Shown here: positions 46,526-54,931 of the stretch, piece by piece
Layout of the letters: each line of letters starts with the position of its first letter
Numbering within the stretch: position 1 is the stretch's first letter
From: Ancylomarina euxina
GTDB taxonomy: Bacteria > Bacteroidota > Bacteroidia > Bacteroidales > Marinifilaceae
Length of the DNA: 64,000 nt
Reading direction: 5' to 3'
Assembly: GCF_003863355.1 (NCBI RefSeq)
Contig: NZ_QQWG01000002.1
Coordinates: 186,001 to 250,000 of the forward strand
The notes under the pieces: model-generated
What the model was told of the DNA's origin: nothing
Databases searched by the model: none
The model's input: the letters and a program-made list of their open reading frames with translations, nothing else
Translations under genes and position numbers: made by a program

Positions 46526-48160
46526 ATGGTTTCAGTTGATGGTTTGGCGGTAGAGTTTGGTGGCACTACCTTATTTAAAGATATTTCCTTTGTTATAAAC
46601 GAGAAGGATAGGATAGCCCTTATGGGAAAAAATGGGGCTGGTAAATCGACTCTATTAAAGATTATTGCAGGTGCCGACAAACCTACTCGTGGGCGAATTG
46701 GGGCTCCTAAAGATGCTGTAATTGCATACTTGCCACAGCACTTGATGACTGATAATACCCGAACTGTATTTGAAGAAGCCTCTCAAGCTTTTTCCAGGAT
46801 TTTCGAAATGGAAAAAGAAATCGAGGATTTGAATATACAAATGGCTTCGCGTACTGATTATGAATCTGAAGAGTACTATCAGTTAATAGAACGTGTTTCT
46901 TCATTAAGTGAAGTCTTTTACTCTATTGAAGAGATTAATTACGATGCCGAGGTTGAAAAAACCTTGCTTGGTCTTGGTTTTATGCGAGAGGATTTCACTC
47001 GTTCAACATCAGAGTTTAGTGGTGGCTGGCGTATGCGTATTGAACTAGCAAAAATTCTTTTACGTCAACCCGATTTAATTCTTCTTGATGAGCCAACTAA
47101 TCATTTGGATATTGAATCGATTCAGTGGCTAGAGAATTTCCTTAAGGAATCTGGGAAAGCTGTGATTGTGATTTCTCACGACCGTGCTTTTGTAGATAAT
47201 ATTACGACTCGTACCATTGAGGTGACTATGGGGCGTATTTATGACTATAAAGTAAACTATTCGGAGTATTTGGAGTTGAGAAAGGATAGACGTCTTCATC
47301 AGCAGAAAGCCTTCGAGGAGCAACAAAGAATTATTGCCGATAATCAGGCTTTTATTGATAGGTTTAAGGGCACATACTCTAAAACGAACCAAGTATCATC
47401 ACGTGAAAAGATGCTTGAGAAAATGGTTATTGTCGAGGTCGATGAGGAAGATACATCAGCTTTACGATTGAAGTTTCCACCTTCGCCTCGCTCTGGAAAT
47501 TATCCTGTTATAGCTGATGGATTAGCTAAGTCTTATGGTGATAATCTAGTGTTTGCTGATGCTAAATTTACGATTGAGCGTGGAGAAAAAGTAGCCTTTG
47601 TAGGTCGAAATGGTGAGGGGAAATCGACTTTGGTAAAAGCTATTATGGATGAGATTGATTACACCGGAGATCTTACATTGGGACACAATACCATGATTGG
47701 ATATTTCGCCCAGAATCAGGCTTCATTATTAGATGAAAATCTAACTGTTTTTCAAACTATTGATGATGTTGCAGTAGGCGATATCAGAACAAAGATTAAA
47801 GACATGTTGGGAGCCTTCATGTTTGGAGGCGATAATTCAACCAAGAAAGTAAAAGTGCTTTCAGGAGGAGAGCGTACCAGACTTGCAATGATTAAACTTT
47901 TGCTTGAGCCGGTTAATCTTTTGATTCTTGATGAGCCTACTAATCACCTTGATTTAAAAACCAAGGATATTTTAAAGGATGCACTATTGGCTTTTGATGG
48001 TACACTAATACTCGTTTCACACGATAGAGATTTCCTAAATGGTTTGGCAGATAAGGTATATGAATTTGGCAATAAGAAAGTGAAAGAACACTTGTGTGGT
48101 ATCTCTGAATTTCTTGAGAATAAGAAAATGGAACACCTTACAGAGTTAGAAAAGAAATAA
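46526..48160 (+). CDS. ABC-F family ATPase (ribosome-associated)
   Basis: A 544-residue protein with two ABC domains and no membrane part. Walker A motifs are GKNGAGKST and GRNGEGKST. Signature motifs are FSGGWRMRIELAK and LSGGERTRLAMIK, each followed by LLILDEPTNHLD-type Walker B. The linker (about 235-330) is charged, as expected for the P-site tRNA interaction motif of ABC-F translation factors. Start MVSVDGLAVEFGG at 46526 fits the family; an upstream ATG at 46496 would add MCASRRKIRR, which overlaps likely leader RNA. It probably acts on stalled or initiating ribosomes. Confidence 0.92.
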   Translation: MVSVDGLAVEFGGTTLFKDISFVINEKDRIALMGKNGAGKSTLLKIIAGADKPTRGRIGAPKDAVIAYLPQHLMTDNTRTVFEEASQAFSRIFEMEKEIEDLNIQMASRTDYESEEYYQLIERVSSLSEVFYSIEEINYDAEVEKTLLGLGFMREDFTRSTSEFSGGWRMRIELAKILLRQPDLILLDEPTNHLDIESIQWLENFLKESGKAVIVISHDRAFVDNITTRTIEVTMGRIYDYKVNYSEYLELRKDRRLHQQKAFEEQQRIIADNQAFIDRFKGTYSKTNQVSSREKMLEKMVIVEVDEEDTSALRLKFPPSPRSGNYPVIADGLAKSYGDNLVFADAKFTIERGEKVAFVGRNGEGKSTLVKAIMDEIDYTGDLTLGHNTMIGYFAQNQASLLDENLTVFQTIDDVAVGDIRTKIKDMLGAFMFGGDNSTKKVKVLSGGERTRLAMIKLLLEPVNLLILDEPTNHLDLKTKDILKDALLAFDGTLILVSHDRDFLNGLADKVYEFGNKKVKEHLCGISEFLENKKMEHLTELEKK

Positions 48161-48183
48161 GAATGTTTTTTTTTGATTATATA

Positions 48184-48218
48184 AAGCTTGTAGAATTAAT
48201 TTCTGCAAGCTTTTTTTT
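48184..48218 (+). terminator. Rho-independent terminator of the ABC-F gene
   Basis: AAGCTTGTAGAA and TTCTGCAAGCTT pair over 12 positions with one wobble, followed by eight T. Confidence 0.85.
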
Positions 48219-48243
48219 ATTCCGATATTCAAAAAATAATGAA

Positions 48244-48279
48244 ATAAAAAAAAGACTATCTCTAAGGATAGTCTTTTTT
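48244..48279 (-). terminator. Terminator of the GAPDH gene, probably bidirectional
   Basis: AAAAGACTATC (48250-48260) pairs with GATAGTCTTTT (48267-48277). T runs lie on both sides, so it works on either strand. It ends 22 bases after the GAPDH stop on the minus strand. Confidence 0.85.
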
Positions 48280-48300
48280 GAAATATTGTGTTTCAGTAGA

Positions 48301-49326
<1,026 letters not shown>

Positions 49327-49353
49327 TTAATAAACCCTTTGTTTCTTGTAAGG

Positions 49354-49361
49354 CAAAAGTA
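49354..49361 (-). promoter_or_regulatory. -7 box (TACTTTTG) of gapA
   Basis: The minus strand reads TACTTTTG followed by CC, 46 bases upstream of the gapA ATG and identical to the box in front of both tRNAs. A clear -33 TTTG is not seen at the usual distance. Confidence 0.6.
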
Positions 49362-49494
49362 GAGAAATAAATAAGAAAACGAGAGGGAAATGTGAAAAAA
49401 AATCATATGTTTCTTGATCATATGAAAGAGTCTCCTTATTAGTATTCAGTCTGTTATATGAATCTGTAACGATTGCAATTAAGTGATATTAACG

Positions 49495-49528
49495 TAAAAA
49501 AAAATCTCATTTAAATGAGATTTTTTAC
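49495..49528 (-). terminator. Terminator of the very small lipoprotein gene
   Basis: AAAATCTCATTT (49501-49512) and AAATGAGATTTT (49513-49524) are fully complementary with T runs on both sides. The minus-strand use ends the gene at 49532. Confidence 0.8.
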
Positions 49529-49531
49529 TTT

Positions 49532-49660
49532 TTATACTGTTTTCGAGGTATTCTGTGTTTCAACTTTAGAATATGCAGGACATTTTTTGTCAGTCGCACA
49601 AGAACTTAAAACGGTTCCTACCAACATCAGTAGGCAAAGTGCATAAAGTAGTTTTTTCAT
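49532..49660 (-). CDS. Very small lipoprotein (42 residues)
   Basis: A 42-residue protein. MKKLLYALCLLMLV starts a signal peptide that ends in LSSC with lipidated C21. The mature part is only about 22 residues and begins CATDKKCPAYS. Short lipoproteins with a CPAY-type motif are common in Bacteroidota, and their role is unknown. Support comes from a full promoter (49688-49716) upstream and a terminator four bases after the stop, so it is a complete one-gene unit and not a chance frame. Confidence 0.78.
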   Translation of the reverse strand: MKKLLYALCLLMLVGTVLSSCATDKKCPAYSKVETQNTSKTV

Positions 49661-49687
49661 AGTGTTATTTTTTTTCGAATCAAGATT

Positions 49688-49716
49688 CAAATTTAATATT
49701 TATAGGTTAGACTCAA
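49688..49716 (-). promoter_or_regulatory. Promoter of the very small lipoprotein gene
   Basis: On the minus strand TTG (49714-49716) lies 18 bases before TAAATTTG (49688-49695), which fits the Bacteroidota consensus. The start codon follows 27 bases further on. Confidence 0.65.
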
Positions 49717-49858
49717 GAGGTATTAAAGAAAAACTAAGCATTTTTGTTCAATAATTTGTAAAAGATAATGATAATCTTGTAAGTACAGAAATTATCATTC
49801 ATTTTTGAATCTAATTTAGATTATTCGGAATTATAATTTGTCTTTCTTTAAGCCATAT

Positions 49859-51625
49859 ATGAAACTTTACAATATTAATATCTTATTTCTGTTTAGGATC
49901 AGCCTATTATTGATTTTGTTGTTGGCGATATCCACGTCTTTATTATCTCAAAATAAGGTTTACCACTTAAAACTGGTAGGTCGTGAGATCTCATCCTTTA
50001 GGAAGCAAGCCAAACAAATTAAGCGACATCATTTTAATGATGATAAGACACTGAACTTTAAAGTTCAGCAATTAAAGTCATATTTTATTGAGAAAGGCTA
50101 TCTAGAAACTAATATTGATAGCATTTATAAAATTTCCGATACACTTTATGCGTTTTTTCATATTGGAAAACCATATGTATGGAAAGACCTAAATTTAGTT
50201 GTTGATAAACCTATTGGAGGGGAATATTTAGGATTTAATTTTAAAGGTTCAAAAGGATTTTCGTTTAAAGATGGTACAGATGAGCAGTCTGTTATATTGG
50301 ATTATTATTCAAATCACGGATATCCTTTTGCCACATTAACTCTATCTGATATAAAAATTACTGATGGTGAAATAAGTGGTAATGGTTTATTGAGCCCTAA
50401 TCAGCGAATTGTTTGGGATAGTATATTGATAAAAGGGAATGCTTTGATACATTCTAAATTTATTGAAAATCATCTAGGTATAAAGCCTGGGCAGGTATAT
50501 TGTGAAGAAAAATTTGAAGCGATTTCACAACTGATTTCTAAGCTTGACTTTATATCCGAAATTAAACCATCCGAACTTGAATTTTTCGATGGAGTAGCCA
50601 AGGTCCATCACTATCTGAAAAAGCAATCAGCTAATCGATTTGATGGAATTATTGGTTTTCAGAACAATAAAGAAACGAATCAATTAGAACTCACTGGTGA
50701 AGTTGATCTGGATTTGGTCAATTCTTTTCATAGGGGAGAACATATTCAGTTTAATTGGCGAAAATTGGAAGAGAGTAGCCAGAATTTAAAAGTTGATTTT
50801 CACTACCCCTATATTTTTAATTCAAAGCTGGGCACTGATTTGTCATTTCAGCTCATGAAGCAGGATAGTACTTATGTGAATACAAATTTAAGATTGGGGC
50901 TCAATTTTCAGCAGACTGGGACCAGTGGTGTATGTTTATTCTATCAATTGAAGTCATCCAATCTTATTTCTTCCAAGCATTTTGCAGGTTTAACGGTATT
51001 GCCTGATTTTGCAGACTCAAAATCGAATCTCTTGGGATTTCAATATGAATATGAGAAGTTGGACAGGAGGTATAATCCTCTTGAAGGCTGGCATTGGATT
51101 CTTGATCTATCTGGTGGTGAAAATAAAATTAAGAGAAATGTCAATATGCCTGACGAGCTATATAAGAATATCGATTTAAAAACGAAGATTTTTGAAGGTC
51201 GCCTGAGTCTTAAAAATTATATTCCCTTAGGTTCAAAATTGGTATATCATTGGCAAGTAATGGCAGCGTGGATGGAGCGAGTTAATTATTTTGAAAATGA
51301 TTTATATCGTTTGGGAGGAATGAAAACTATCAGAGGCTTTAACGAAGATTCTTTTAGAGCTTCAAAATATGCCCTTACCAGACAGGAATTCCAATTTGTT
51401 CCTAGTCAGCATACAAGTATTTATCTATTCTACGATCTGGCTTGGTATGAGCAAGAAATACAAGAAAAGATAATGTCAGATCATCCTATGGGGTATGGAT
51501 TTGGTTTGAATTTTTTTGCAGGATCAGGCTTGTTTACTTTAAACTATGCATTGGGAAAGCAGGGTGAACAATCTACCGATTTAAAATCGGCTAAAATTCA
51601 TTTTGGCTTTATCGCTAAATTTTAA
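49859..51625 (+). CDS. BamA/TamA-like outer-membrane beta-barrel protein
   Basis: A 588-residue protein. A signal peptide (hydrophobic core about residues 8-26, end near LLSQ) precedes POTRA-like segments (VQQLKSYFIEKGYLETNID; then ILIKGNALIHSKFIENHLGIKPGQVY). A 16-strand Omp85-type barrel follows, with GGMKTIRGFNEDSFRASKYAL near residue 500, the VRGF-like motif of the family, and a C-terminal Phe. It is shorter than BamA, so a TamA-like or other accessory Omp85 member is likely. The ATG at 49859 is preferred to the TTG at 49838. Confidence 0.8.
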   Translation: MKLYNINILFLFRISLLLILLLAISTSLLSQNKVYHLKLVGREISSFRKQAKQIKRHHFNDDKTLNFKVQQLKSYFIEKGYLETNIDSIYKISDTLYAFFHIGKPYVWKDLNLVVDKPIGGEYLGFNFKGSKGFSFKDGTDEQSVILDYYSNHGYPFATLTLSDIKITDGEISGNGLLSPNQRIVWDSILIKGNALIHSKFIENHLGIKPGQVYCEEKFEAISQLISKLDFISEIKPSELEFFDGVAKVHHYLKKQSANRFDGIIGFQNNKETNQLELTGEVDLDLVNSFHRGEHIQFNWRKLEESSQNLKVDFHYPYIFNSKLGTDLSFQLMKQDSTYVNTNLRLGLNFQQTGTSGVCLFYQLKSSNLISSKHFAGLTVLPDFADSKSNLLGFQYEYEKLDRRYNPLEGWHWILDLSGGENKIKRNVNMPDELYKNIDLKTKIFEGRLSLKNYIPLGSKLVYHWQVMAAWMERVNYFENDLYRLGGMKTIRGFNEDSFRASKYALTRQEFQFVPSQHTSIYLFYDLAWYEQEIQEKIMSDHPMGYGFGLNFFAGSGLFTLNYALGKQGEQSTDLKSAKIHFGFIAKF

Positions 51626-51629
51626 TTCA

Positions 51630-51664
51630 AAAATGGCTGAACACAAGAGTGAACAGCCATTTTA
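51630..51664 (+). terminator. Hairpin after the Omp85-like gene
   Basis: AAAATGGCTG (51630-51639) and CAGCCATTTT (51654-51663) form a perfect ten-pair stem. The T tract is short. Confidence 0.65.
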
Positions 51665-51872
51665 AACATCAAACTTCAAATTATTAGTCGCGATTTCATC
51701 AGTACTTTGATTCAAAATCAACAGTCAAAACTAGTCATAAGTTTGCAGTTTGTAGGGGCTAAGAAATAAGTTCTTAAACATGGCGCAAACGTTTGTAATT
51801 ATTCTATATTTGCACCTACATTAAGGTTGGTTTGCTTCAGTTTACTTCGTGGTTCATTCTCATTTATTTTCA
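51665..51872. other. Gene-free interval with an isolated promoter-like box
   Basis: No coding frame is supported between the Omp85-like gene and the C45-type gene. A TATATTTG followed by CA at about 51806-51813 looks like a + strand -7 box, but nothing codes downstream before the hairpin at 51873. A short RNA is possible and unproven. Confidence 0.3.
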
Positions 51873-51905
51873 ATAAAAAAAACACCCACTTAAAAGTGAG
51901 TGTTT
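51873..51905 (-). terminator. Terminator of the C45-type hydrolase gene
   Basis: AAACACCCACTT (51880-51891) pairs with AAGTGAGTGTTT (51894-51905). On the minus strand it ends in eight T. Confidence 0.8.
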
Positions 51906-51942
51906 AAATCTCTACCAACCATTAATTGGTTTAGTTTGTATC

Positions 51943-53166
51943 TTATAGTTCAAAAAGAGTTTTATAGTTAGTCTTAATTATCTCATCTACTTTTTGATAA
52001 AAAGCTTTCATTTCAGTTTTATTGATCCCTTCTTTTCGCCATTTTTTCAAGTTTTCTTGACTTAATTGAAGAATTTGATTTTCAGTTTTCTCCAATTGCT
52101 GAACGATTCCTGTTTCTTCTTTGTTGTATGCTGCCGTGGTATTCATGTAATCTTCACCTGCACCTCTGGATACAGGAAAGAATTTTTTCTTCAATTCTAA
52201 GGTTTTGATACACAATGCTGCATTTTTATCTTTGTCAGCGCGGACAGTCTCTGGTAAATCAATATTTTTTAAACTCCAGCTTGGAACAGCGACTGATGCA
52301 AGTGGAAAACCAAGTAAAGTCCACATGGTTGTTAGTCTAGGATCTTCATTCTCTTTAACTCCTTGAATAACAAAAGATGAAGTTGATATATAACGATTGA
52401 TGCAATCTTTTACAACGATGAAGTTATTCTGATTTTCAGATAAATTTTGATATGACTTAACATCTTCTTCGGTAAGGAAATTCTCAAGTGATCGACATTG
52501 GTTTTTAAGAATGAAAGTCGGATCTAGTTGCTTGGTTCCTGCTGCTGCAAAGAATTCCTTTTCGGCATTCATATAACGTATGTAGCCATAACCTTCGTTT
52601 TCTCTGCCAGTAAATGAATAGTTTGCTCTAATAATGTAACCATTAGGAGCTACTTTTTTGTCATTTGCATCAAACTTGACGAAGCTATTGTCATTTGTTT
52701 CGAAATAGGCTGCTCCACCTTTTGCATCAATAACACCAAAATTTGCTTCTAAGCCCATTGGTTTTGGTAGGTTTGCAAGCAAGTTTTCAAAATCCTCTAG
52801 AGTCTTGCATGATTGTAGGGCTTTTTTCATGATAATACCTTCCTGATCTCTAAACGACGCATCTTTATCCGATCTAAGATTGAAAGAAGCCGAATTCATG
52901 ATTGCAAAGCCAACTTCGTTGTTGCCACCCCAAATTTGATCACCATTGCTGTCGTCTGAGTTGATTAAGCCAACATATGTGAACACACCATCATTGAAAA
53001 GGCGTAATTTGTTTTGGTAACTTTCAGAGTCGCGATGTTTCCAGAGTATTGGACGCCCGTCTTTGGTAGATTTCCCTGAAATAACGGCTGTTGTACATGC
53101 CATAGAAGAAGCATAAGCTAGTCCTAAAAAAAAGCTTAATAGTGTGATGTGTTTAATGAATTTCAT
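51943..53166 (-). CDS. Secreted C45-type Ntn hydrolase (acyl transferase/amidase-like)
   Basis: A 407-residue protein. A signal peptide of 23 residues ends at SMA, so C24 becomes the N-terminal nucleophile after cleavage (SMA|CTTAVISG). CTTAVISGKSTKDGRPILWKHRDSE and GGNNEVGFAIMNSASFN match the C45/linear amide hydrolase group, which includes acyl-CoA:6-aminopenicillanate acyltransferase and bile-salt-hydrolase relatives. It acts on an amide outside the cytoplasm; the substrate is unknown. A helical region at the C-terminus (about 330-407) is extra. Confidence 0.82.
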   Translation of the reverse strand: MKFIKHITLLSFFLGLAYASSMACTTAVISGKSTKDGRPILWKHRDSESYQNKLRLFNDGVFTYVGLINSDDSNGDQIWGGNNEVGFAIMNSASFNLRSDKDASFRDQEGIIMKKALQSCKTLEDFENLLANLPKPMGLEANFGVIDAKGGAAYFETNDNSFVKFDANDKKVAPNGYIIRANYSFTGRENEGYGYIRYMNAEKEFFAAAGTKQLDPTFILKNQCRSLENFLTEEDVKSYQNLSENQNNFIVVKDCINRYISTSSFVIQGVKENEDPRLTTMWTLLGFPLASVAVPSWSLKNIDLPETVRADKDKNAALCIKTLELKKKFFPVSRGAGEDYMNTTAAYNKEETGIVQQLEKTENQILQLSQENLKKWRKEGINKTEMKAFYQKVDEIIKTNYKTLFEL

Positions 53167-53214
53167 TCTTGTGTTAGTTGGTAGTCAAAAACTGTGGTTT
53201 TGTTTTCGATGGTG

Positions 53215-53778
53215 TTAGTTTTCGGTTTTATTGGGTCGGTTAAGTATATAGTTACAGAAAATGATACTCAGAAGAGTAATTCCTGAATTGGCCACAATTG
53301 GTAAATCGTGAGGCAAGTATATTTTTAGTACAAAGATTAATAGAAAGGCGATAAGCATACCCATTAAAAGGGCAGAAAACATGTTTTTTAAATTTTCGAC
53401 ACTTGCTTCTTTCCCAATTTGTTCTATTTCATCAATGTTTACTTTGAAATTAAGCATGGCTTCATTAAATGCTTCAGCCTCTTTTGAGAAGAATAGTTTT
53501 GTTTTTTTAGATAAAAATTGCCCCATTGAACTAAACTTATATTGGGCAAAAAGATCGTAATCCATTTTTTCAACCTTGATGACATCAAGTCTAACTATAG
53601 TTCTCCAATTTAAGGGATTAAGTGAGGTTAAGTTTCCCCACCATGATCCCTTTTTCAAAGTCATTCCGTATGCATTCGCATCAATGAGTGTATAACCTCT
53701 TGTTTCGTAGAATTTGATGATATCTGAAACGAGAAGCTTCTTATTACGTTTTATATTGCAATTGCTCAGTTTGTCCAT
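53215..53778 (-). CDS. Membrane protein of unknown function
   Basis: A 187-residue protein with a polar N-terminal part (about 1-125) and two C-terminal membrane helices (about 133-152 and 158-178). A short motif MTLKKGSWWGNLTSLNPLNWRT is Trp-rich. It probably sits with its N-terminus in the cytoplasm. I do not recognise the family. It lies 49 bases upstream of the C45 gene on the same strand and 50 bases downstream of the SDR gene, so the three may be cotranscribed. Confidence 0.65.
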   Translation of the reverse strand: MDKLSNCNIKRNKKLLVSDIIKFYETRGYTLIDANAYGMTLKKGSWWGNLTSLNPLNWRTIVRLDVIKVEKMDYDLFAQYKFSSMGQFLSKKTKLFFSKEAEAFNEAMLNFKVNIDEIEQIGKEASVENLKNMFSALLMGMLIAFLLIFVLKIYLPHDLPIVANSGITLLSIIFCNYILNRPNKTEN

Positions 53779-53827
53779 AATGCAACTTTATTGATTACGA
53801 AAGATACTTAAAAAATATAGATGGTCT

Positions 53828-54589
53828 TTATAATTTACGATTCACATCTCTTGCTGAAGCTTGAGCTGAAGGCATAATAAGAATATCGTTGATTGAAACG
53901 TGCTCAGGACGCGTTGCGATAAAAAGCAAACTTTCAGCAATATCTTCAGCTTTGAGAGGTTCGAAGCCATTGTAAACTTGTTCAGCTTTGCTTTGATCAC
54001 CTTTAAAACGAACAAGAGAGAATTCCGTTTCAACCATACCAGGAGCAATTGAACTAACTCTAATATTGTGAGGTAATAAATCTATTCTCATACCCTTAGT
54101 AATAGCCTCTACTGCATGTTTTGTACCACAGTAAACATTGCCACCAGGATAAGCTTCTTTTCCAGCAATAGAAGAAATGTTGACAATTAATCCTTTCTTG
54201 CGACTAGCCATTAGAGGACTTACACAACGAGTTACATAAAGTAGACCTTTAACATTGGTGTCGATCATGCGATCCCAATCGTCGATAACACCTTCCTCAA
54301 TAGGAGAAACACCAACTGCTAAGCCAGCATTGTTGACTAAAACATCAATATTCTTCCACTTTTCAGGTAAATCATTTATTGTTTTTTCTACCTCTTTATA
54401 GTTTCTAACATCAAGACAAAGATTAAATACCTCTTTACCATACGTATCTTGAATTTTCTTAGAAAGATTTTTAATGTTTTTTTCGCGTCTGCCAGCAATA
54501 ATTAAGTCAAATCCATTTTCGGCCAATTTTAATGCACAGGCTTCACCTATTCCTGCTGAAGCACCCGTTATTAAAGCTATTTTGTTCAT
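53828..54589 (-). CDS. Short-chain dehydrogenase/reductase (YdfG-like)
   Basis: A 253-residue classical SDR. The cofactor loop is TGASAGIG (8-15), NNAG is at 86-89, the catalytic Ser is in NISSIAG (S139/S140), and Y153-xxx-K157 lies in VYCGTKHAV. Arg residues after the second strand (AGRREKN) suggest NADP(H). The group includes 3-hydroxy acid dehydrogenases such as YdfG, which oxidise serine and hydroxyacids. The exact substrate is open. Confidence 0.88.
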   Translation of the reverse strand: MNKIALITGASAGIGEACALKLAENGFDLIIAGRREKNIKNLSKKIQDTYGKEVFNLCLDVRNYKEVEKTINDLPEKWKNIDVLVNNAGLAVGVSPIEEGVIDDWDRMIDTNVKGLLYVTRCVSPLMASRKKGLIVNISSIAGKEAYPGGNVYCGTKHAVEAITKGMRIDLLPHNIRVSSIAPGMVETEFSLVRFKGDQSKAEQVYNGFEPLKAEDIAESLLFIATRPEHVSINDILIMPSAQASARDVNRKL

Positions 54590-54931
54590 ATTCTGAGTTT
54601 TGTTGTGTTTTAAAGAATGTCTTTAGTTCTACCAGTATTAAGTTTAGAACTCGATTTTTTCAGCCCTAAATTTAGAAACAAAGTATCTAATTGATGTTAG
54701 TGTTCATTATTTTTTTATAAATTTAGTTAATCATCAAGCAGAGGGTAGCATAGGTGTTAATGTGTGGACAGATAAATGTAATTCTGTGCTTGGATCTTTT
54801 AAAGTATATATTTTTAATCAAGTAAAAATTGTTGACAAAGAGATAATTAGGAATCAGATGAAATGAACCATGATTAACTAAGAGTTGGTGTGGCGACTTC
54901 CATGTGCTGTTAATATAAAAATTAGAAACAC
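54590..54931. other. Divergent intergenic region, SDR and PurL-like genes
   Basis: 342 bases between two genes that read away from each other. It must hold the promoters of both. I cannot assign either with confidence: only a shortened TA-n-TTTG (TACTTTG) on the minus strand near 54681-54687 is suggestive. Minus-strand frames here lack any family match. Confidence 0.35.
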
